Below are positions 20,601-23,777 of a stretch of 23,777 nucleotides of DNA, in pieces. A program made the translations under genes and the position numbers. The stretch covers positions 1 to 23,777 of the forward strand of contig JAILZY010000055.1 of the NCBI GenBank assembly GCA_023512255.1, written 5' to 3'. Numbering within the stretch: the first letter of the stretch is position 1; every line of letters starts with the position of its first letter. The stretch is from a bacterium. GTDB lineage: Bacteria > SZUA-182 > DTGQ01. Under the pieces are notes generated by a model. The model searched no databases. It was given only the letters and a program-made list of their open reading frames with translations, and was not told where the DNA came from.

Positions 20601-20633
20601 CAAATAGTTGAAAGGTTGGTTTGACGAATATTT
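20586..20633 (+). repeat. 24 bp tandem duplication across the U32/FAD gene junction
   Basis: GAAAGGCTGGCTTAACAAAT... (20586-20609) is followed directly by GAAAGGTTGGTTTGACGAAT... (20610-20633), with 19 of 24 bases identical. The first copy encodes the end and stop of the U32 protein (ERLA-stop). The second gives the AAAGG and TTG that appear to start the FAD gene. Confidence 0.65.
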
Positions 20634-22264
20634 TTATGGAAAGAGAAGATCTAGTCAGAAAAATCTCTATCCAAGAGATAACCCCAGGATGTCCATATTT
20701 GCAAGATGAATCTCATCTTGCCCCAGGTATGGCAGAGGCTATCTATTTTCCCACCGAGGAGGATGAGATCAGCGCTCTTGTGGCTCAATTTCAAAAGACA
20801 GGGACAGCAGTAACCATTTCCGGAGCCCGCACTGGTGTTGTCGGCGGTGCGGTGCCGGCAGGTGGTGGTGTTATTTTGGCTATGGAAAGGATGAGCCGGA
20901 TATTAGGGGTTAAAAGATGTCAGAAGACCCGAGCATGGCTAATCCAGGTAGAGCCTGGTCTTAGCTTGCGCTCTTTTCAGAGACAGGTTGAATCCAAAAA
21001 TTTTGAAGGGATCGATCAGGAGGGAAATGTTCGGGATTTTATGCAAGATCCATCTCTCTATTTTTATCCTCCCGATCCAACTGAAGCTACCGCTACCCTC
21101 GGAGGTATTGTGGCCGCCAACTCCTCTGGTGCCCGTTCTTTGGCTTATGGCTCGACCCGCAATTATGTTCAGCGGTTAAGGGTGGTTCTGGCTACGGGAG
21201 AAATCCTTGATATTACCCGAGGAGAACACCAGGCTGATCGCTCAGGAACTATTCCTGTGCAGACCACCGAAGGATCGAAATTGCTGATTCCCATTCCAAC
21301 CTACCAGATGCCGGCGGTAAAGAGCGCTGCTGGCTACTACGCCAAGCCAGGTATGGACCTGATAGATCTTTTTATCGGGGCCGAAGGAACATTAGGGGTT
21401 ATTACCTATCTTGAGCTTAGACTAGTTCCCAGGCCAGATAAGATCTTCAGCGGCATAGCCTTTTTTCCAGATCCTGACCAGGCGATTAAATTTGCCCAAA
21501 AGATTCGTATCTTGCGATCAGATCCACTCAGTAGAATCAAGCCAATAGCGATAGAATATTTCGATCAGCATTCGCTCTCCATCCTGCGTCAAGGGCGCCA
21601 GCAGGAGGAAAGCCGTGGTGCTTTTTTTGCCGACTTTCCCCTCTCTGCTCAAAGCGCCATCTTTTTTGAGCAGTTTTACCAAAAGGATGAGGAACTTGAG
21701 GACATCTACGAGCACTGGCAGGTGGCTCTTGAAGAGCATGGAGTGAATATGGATGATACTTGGGGAGGATTCAATGAGCAGGAGCTTGAAAAGATGAAAA
21801 GATTTCGTCATGCTCTTCCTGAGATTCTGAATGAAATCTTCAGAGAACGCAAGCGCCGTTATCCAACTATCCACAAGGTAAGTGCAGATCTTGCCGTGCC
21901 CGAACCCTATCTCGAAGAGATGATTTCCCTCTATCGGACCCGGATCGAGGAGCAGGGGCTTGAGTATGTCCTTTTTGGACATATCGGCGAGTGTCATCTT
22001 CATCTGAATATTCTTCCCAGGGACGATGAAGAAATGCTTCGGGCACAGGAGTTGAGTTTTGAGTTTGCAGCCAAAGCCGTTTCTCTAGGGGGTTGTGTTT
22101 CGGCAGAGCACGGCATCGGGAAGTTGAAACACCGGCTTCTTGAATTGCTCTACGGCCCACACGGGATAGAGGAAATGGTTCGAGTCAAACTTCTCCTTGA
22201 TCCAAAGGGTATACTAAATCGGGGAAATATCTTTCCTGAATCTTATCTGCCTTCTTTAAGGTAA
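20621..22264 (+). CDS. FAD-linked oxidoreductase (GlcD / D-lactate dehydrogenase type)
   Basis: The 547-residue protein is a flavoprotein of the FAD_binding_4 plus FAD-oxidase_C architecture, which includes glycolate oxidase GlcD, D-lactate and D-2-hydroxyglutarate dehydrogenases. FAD-site motifs are VTISGARTGVVGGAVP, PPDPTEATATLGGIVAANSS and IGAEGTLGVITYLELRL. The C-terminal domain has FGHIGECHLHLNILP (metal-binding histidines), SAEHGIGKLKH and the DPKGILNRGNIFP ending. No iron-sulfur domain is fused. The substrate cannot be read from sequence; a 2-hydroxy acid is likely. Start is probably TTG (20621), with AAAGG five bases upstream; ATG 20636 lacks a ribosome binding site. A long hairpin begins at its stop codon. 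Confidence 0.88.
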   Translation: MTNIFMEREDLVRKISIQEITPGCPYLQDESHLAPGMAEAIYFPTEEDEISALVAQFQKTGTAVTISGARTGVVGGAVPAGGGVILAMERMSRILGVKRCQKTRAWLIQVEPGLSLRSFQRQVESKNFEGIDQEGNVRDFMQDPSLYFYPPDPTEATATLGGIVAANSSGARSLAYGSTRNYVQRLRVVLATGEILDITRGEHQADRSGTIPVQTTEGSKLLIPIPTYQMPAVKSAAGYYAKPGMDLIDLFIGAEGTLGVITYLELRLVPRPDKIFSGIAFFPDPDQAIKFAQKIRILRSDPLSRIKPIAIEYFDQHSLSILRQGRQQEESRGAFFADFPLSAQSAIFFEQFYQKDEELEDIYEHWQVALEEHGVNMDDTWGGFNEQELEKMKRFRHALPEILNEIFRERKRRYPTIHKVSADLAVPEPYLEEMISLYRTRIEEQGLEYVLFGHIGECHLHLNILPRDDEEMLRAQELSFEFAAKAVSLGGCVSAEHGIGKLKHRLLELLYGPHGIEEMVRVKLLLDPKGILNRGNIFPESYLPSLR

Positions 22265-22298
22265 GGGGAAAACCCTTTTGAAAAAGGGTTTTCCCCTT
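22263..22298 (+). terminator. 16 bp hairpin at the end of the FAD oxidoreductase gene
   Basis: AAGGGGAAAACCCTTT (22263-22278) pairs perfectly with 22283-22298 around a TGAA loop, overlapping the stop codon. It has no downstream T tract, so it may be a transcript-end stabiliser or a repeat element rather than a classical terminator. Confidence 0.6.
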
Positions 22299-22351
22299 GC
22301 AACCCCTTTCCTAAAAATTTAACTATTGTTATTAAAGTCTTAGGAGGATGG

Positions 22352-22390
22352 TTTGGAAGGAACCCTTATTGAATAAGGGTTCCTTCCAAA
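22352..22390. terminator. 17-18 bp hairpin related to the preceding one
   Basis: TTTGGAAGGAACCCTTA (22352-22368) pairs perfectly with 22374-22390. Its centre AACCCTTATTGAATAAGGGTT matches the preceding hairpin's AACCCTTTTGAAAAAGGGTT in layout and sequence. The arm ends in AAAAAA on the plus strand, so it could terminate in either direction. A third, weaker stem followed by eight Ts lies at about 22407-22433. Confidence 0.6.
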
Positions 22391-22448
22391 AAATGAGTAT
22401 GTGGTAGCCTCTGTGGATTAAGAGCTTTTTTTTGCCGCTAGTTTGTTA

Positions 22449-22454
22449 TATAAT
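22449..22454 (+). promoter_or_regulatory. Possible -10 element of the DHH gene
   Basis: TATAAT lies 50 bases before the preferred start codon at 22504. No good -35 is found at 16-18 bases upstream, where the sequence is a T run, so this is tentative. Confidence 0.35.
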
Positions 22455-22503
22455 AAAATAGTTAATGATTAATAAATTTTATCTTTGCCGAGATGAATCA
22501 ATT

Positions 22504-23559
22504 ATGGGTAAGGATTTGGAGAAAGTAAGCGAATTGCACGAGAAGATGATGCCGTATAGCGGCCAGAAGATCCTAATTGTGTTGCGGGGAGCCCCTGATG
22601 CGGACAGTATTTCGGCCGCCCTCGCTCATCAGGCTATTCTAAACTCATGGGGTATTGGCTCTACTATTTTGCATGTTGAAGCGGTAAGTCACCAGGAAAA
22701 TTTGGCTCTTCTTAAATTGCTTGGGATTGAATTAGTCCAGTATCGGCCAGGTTTTCCCTTTGGGGACTACAAGGCTATATCCTTGGTAGATTCTCAGAGG
22801 CCGGACATAGCCCTGGCGGAAGCGCTGAAAAATATGCCGGTAGCTTCGATTGTTGATCATCATGATCAGTTTGGAGTTCTGAAGGCGGATTTTATTGACA
22901 TTCGGAAAAATGTTGGCTCTACAGCCACGATCTATGCTGAGTATCTTCAGCGGTTGGATTTGTTGGCTACTCTTGAGGAAGAGAGTATGCCGATTGCTAC
23001 TGCTCTGATGCATGGTATCAGGGTGGACACAAAAGACCTTATTGTAGCTCAGGAAAGTGACTATCTAGCTATGGCTTATCTGCGTAGATATGCTGATGTG
23101 GAGCTGTTGGGAAAAATTTCACAACAAAATCTTTCTCCGACGACTATGGATATCATATTTCAAGCTTACCAGCGCAAGGATATCTATGGAAGTTTTCTTT
23201 TGGCTGCCGCAGGAGTGGTTCGCCGGGAGGATCGGGATGCTATTCCTCAGGCAGCAGATTTTCTACTCAAACGGGCCGGAATCGACACAGTTATGGTTTA
23301 TGGAATTGTCGGTGAATACATAGATTGCTCTTTGCGAACAAACAGCGATGTGATTCAGCCGGAAAAATTTATTCAGGATACCTTTCCTGATGTGGTCATG
23401 GGAGAATATGGGGGAAGGTTTGATCAGGGTGGTTTTCGTCTTCCCTTGGGTATCTTCAAGGCCTTAGCCAGTGGGGATGATAAAGAAGCTTTGTCTATGG
23501 TGGTAGATCGATATATTAAAAAGCAAATCGCCACTAAATTTGGTTTTGAAAAGGGCTAA
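22504..23559 (+). CDS. DHH family phosphoesterase (NrnA-like, variant motifs)
   Basis: The protein belongs to the DHH-DHHA1 phosphoesterases, which hydrolyse short oligonucleotides, cyclic dinucleotides or 3'-phosphoadenosine 5'-phosphate. Visible motifs are RGAPDADSISAAL (motif I), SLVDSQRPD (II), SIVDHHDQFG (III, the DHH itself), NVGSTATIYAEYL and ALMHGIRVDTKDL (IV). The C-terminal DHHA1 part ends in GGRFDQGGFRLPLG. Motif I has Arg where many NrnA proteins have a metal-binding His, and the C-terminal glycine motif lacks the usual His, so substrate preference may differ. Start ATG 22504 gives 351 residues. An in-frame ATG at 22465 is nearer to the TATAAT and has no ribosome binding site. Confidence 0.85.
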   Translation: MGKDLEKVSELHEKMMPYSGQKILIVLRGAPDADSISAALAHQAILNSWGIGSTILHVEAVSHQENLALLKLLGIELVQYRPGFPFGDYKAISLVDSQRPDIALAEALKNMPVASIVDHHDQFGVLKADFIDIRKNVGSTATIYAEYLQRLDLLATLEEESMPIATALMHGIRVDTKDLIVAQESDYLAMAYLRRYADVELLGKISQQNLSPTTMDIIFQAYQRKDIYGSFLLAAAGVVRREDRDAIPQAADFLLKRAGIDTVMVYGIVGEYIDCSLRTNSDVIQPEKFIQDTFPDVVMGEYGGRFDQGGFRLPLGIFKALASGDDKEALSMVVDRYIKKQIATKFGFEKG

Positions 23560-23777
23560 AAGTCTTTGTCTTCAGTCTGCTCTTTTAGCTTCTCTTATCA
23601 AAGTTTTCCCGAAAGGGATCGATAAAATATTTATAAGCATAACCAAAAAATAGATAAGCATAACCAAAAAAGAGAAAAGAGAAAAGAGAAAAGAATGATC
23701 GCCAGATGTTCCCCATGTTGAAAAAATAATGTTGAAAATATAAAGGGGAGGAGAGAAAATAAAGAGAGAAGAAAGTT
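23560..23777. repeat. Repetitive purine-rich tail without a gene
   Basis: No coding frame is seen. The stretch holds a TCCC-GAAA-GGGA mini-hairpin (about 23606-23617), two copies of ATAAGCATAACCAAAAAA 21 bases apart (23633-23650, 23654-23671), three tandem GAGAAAA units (23672-23692), and two tandem ATGTTGAAAAAATA-like 14-mers (23715-23742). The word CAGATGTTCCCCAT (23703-23716) is the reverse complement of 61-74. Confidence 0.6.

Noticed and set aside
22407-22433. Rho-independent terminator with T8 after the second hairpin
   Set aside because: The stem is only about six base pairs with a bulge, so I mention it in the hairpin entry but do not call it separately.

Overview
This window is a chromosomal replication-origin neighbourhood of a Gram-negative-type bacterium with an AT-leaning genome. 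No phage, insertion-sequence transposase, CRISPR array or defence cluster is visible. I cannot name the phylum from sequence alone. Two features point to a diderm lineage: YidC carries the long periplasmic domain, and GyrB carries the extra C-terminal insertion familiar from Gram-negative gyrases. The gene order is unusual: dnaA is followed directly by gyrB and gyrA with no dnaN or recF, and mnmE is followed by parA/parB with no mnmG or rsmG.

Layout. Every recognised gene left of about 13.3 kb is on the minus strand and every one right of 13.57 kb is on the plus strand. The switch lies between dnaA and rpmH. That gap holds two back-to-back sigma-70-type promoters (TTGAAA-17-TATAGT for dnaA, TTGACA-18-TATAAT for rpmH) and a cluster of DnaA boxes, so it is the best candidate for oriC. 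More DnaA boxes lie on the other side of dnaA, before gyrB, which suggests a bipartite origin.

Left arm, reading away from the origin: dnaA, gyrB, gyrA; then serS followed at once by tRNA-Ser(UGA) and tRNA-Ser(GCU); then an envelope/nucleotide-hygiene cluster of N-acetylmuramoyl-L-alanine amidase, GerMN lipoprotein-like protein, glutamate racemase, RNase PH and XTP/dITP pyrophosphatase; then tRNA-Pro(UGG) from its own promoter. The first ~540 bases have no convincing gene but contain a MITE-like palindromic element.

Right arm: rpmH, rnpA, yidD, yidC (ribosome, RNase P and membrane insertion), mnmE (tRNA wobble modification), a near-canonical parS palindrome followed by parA and parB (chromosome segregation), a U32-family protein, an FAD-linked oxidoreductase of the GlcD/D-lactate dehydrogenase type, a pair of long related hairpins, and a variant DHH phosphoesterase. 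The last ~220 bases are a repetitive purine-rich tail with no gene seen.

No undescribed multi-gene system is apparent. The noteworthy material is regulatory and structural: the origin/parS architecture, the serS-tRNA-Ser-tRNA-Ser cluster, several intergenic repeat families, a tandem microduplication that appears to supply the start signals of the FAD gene, and an alanine at the main quinolone-contact position of GyrA.
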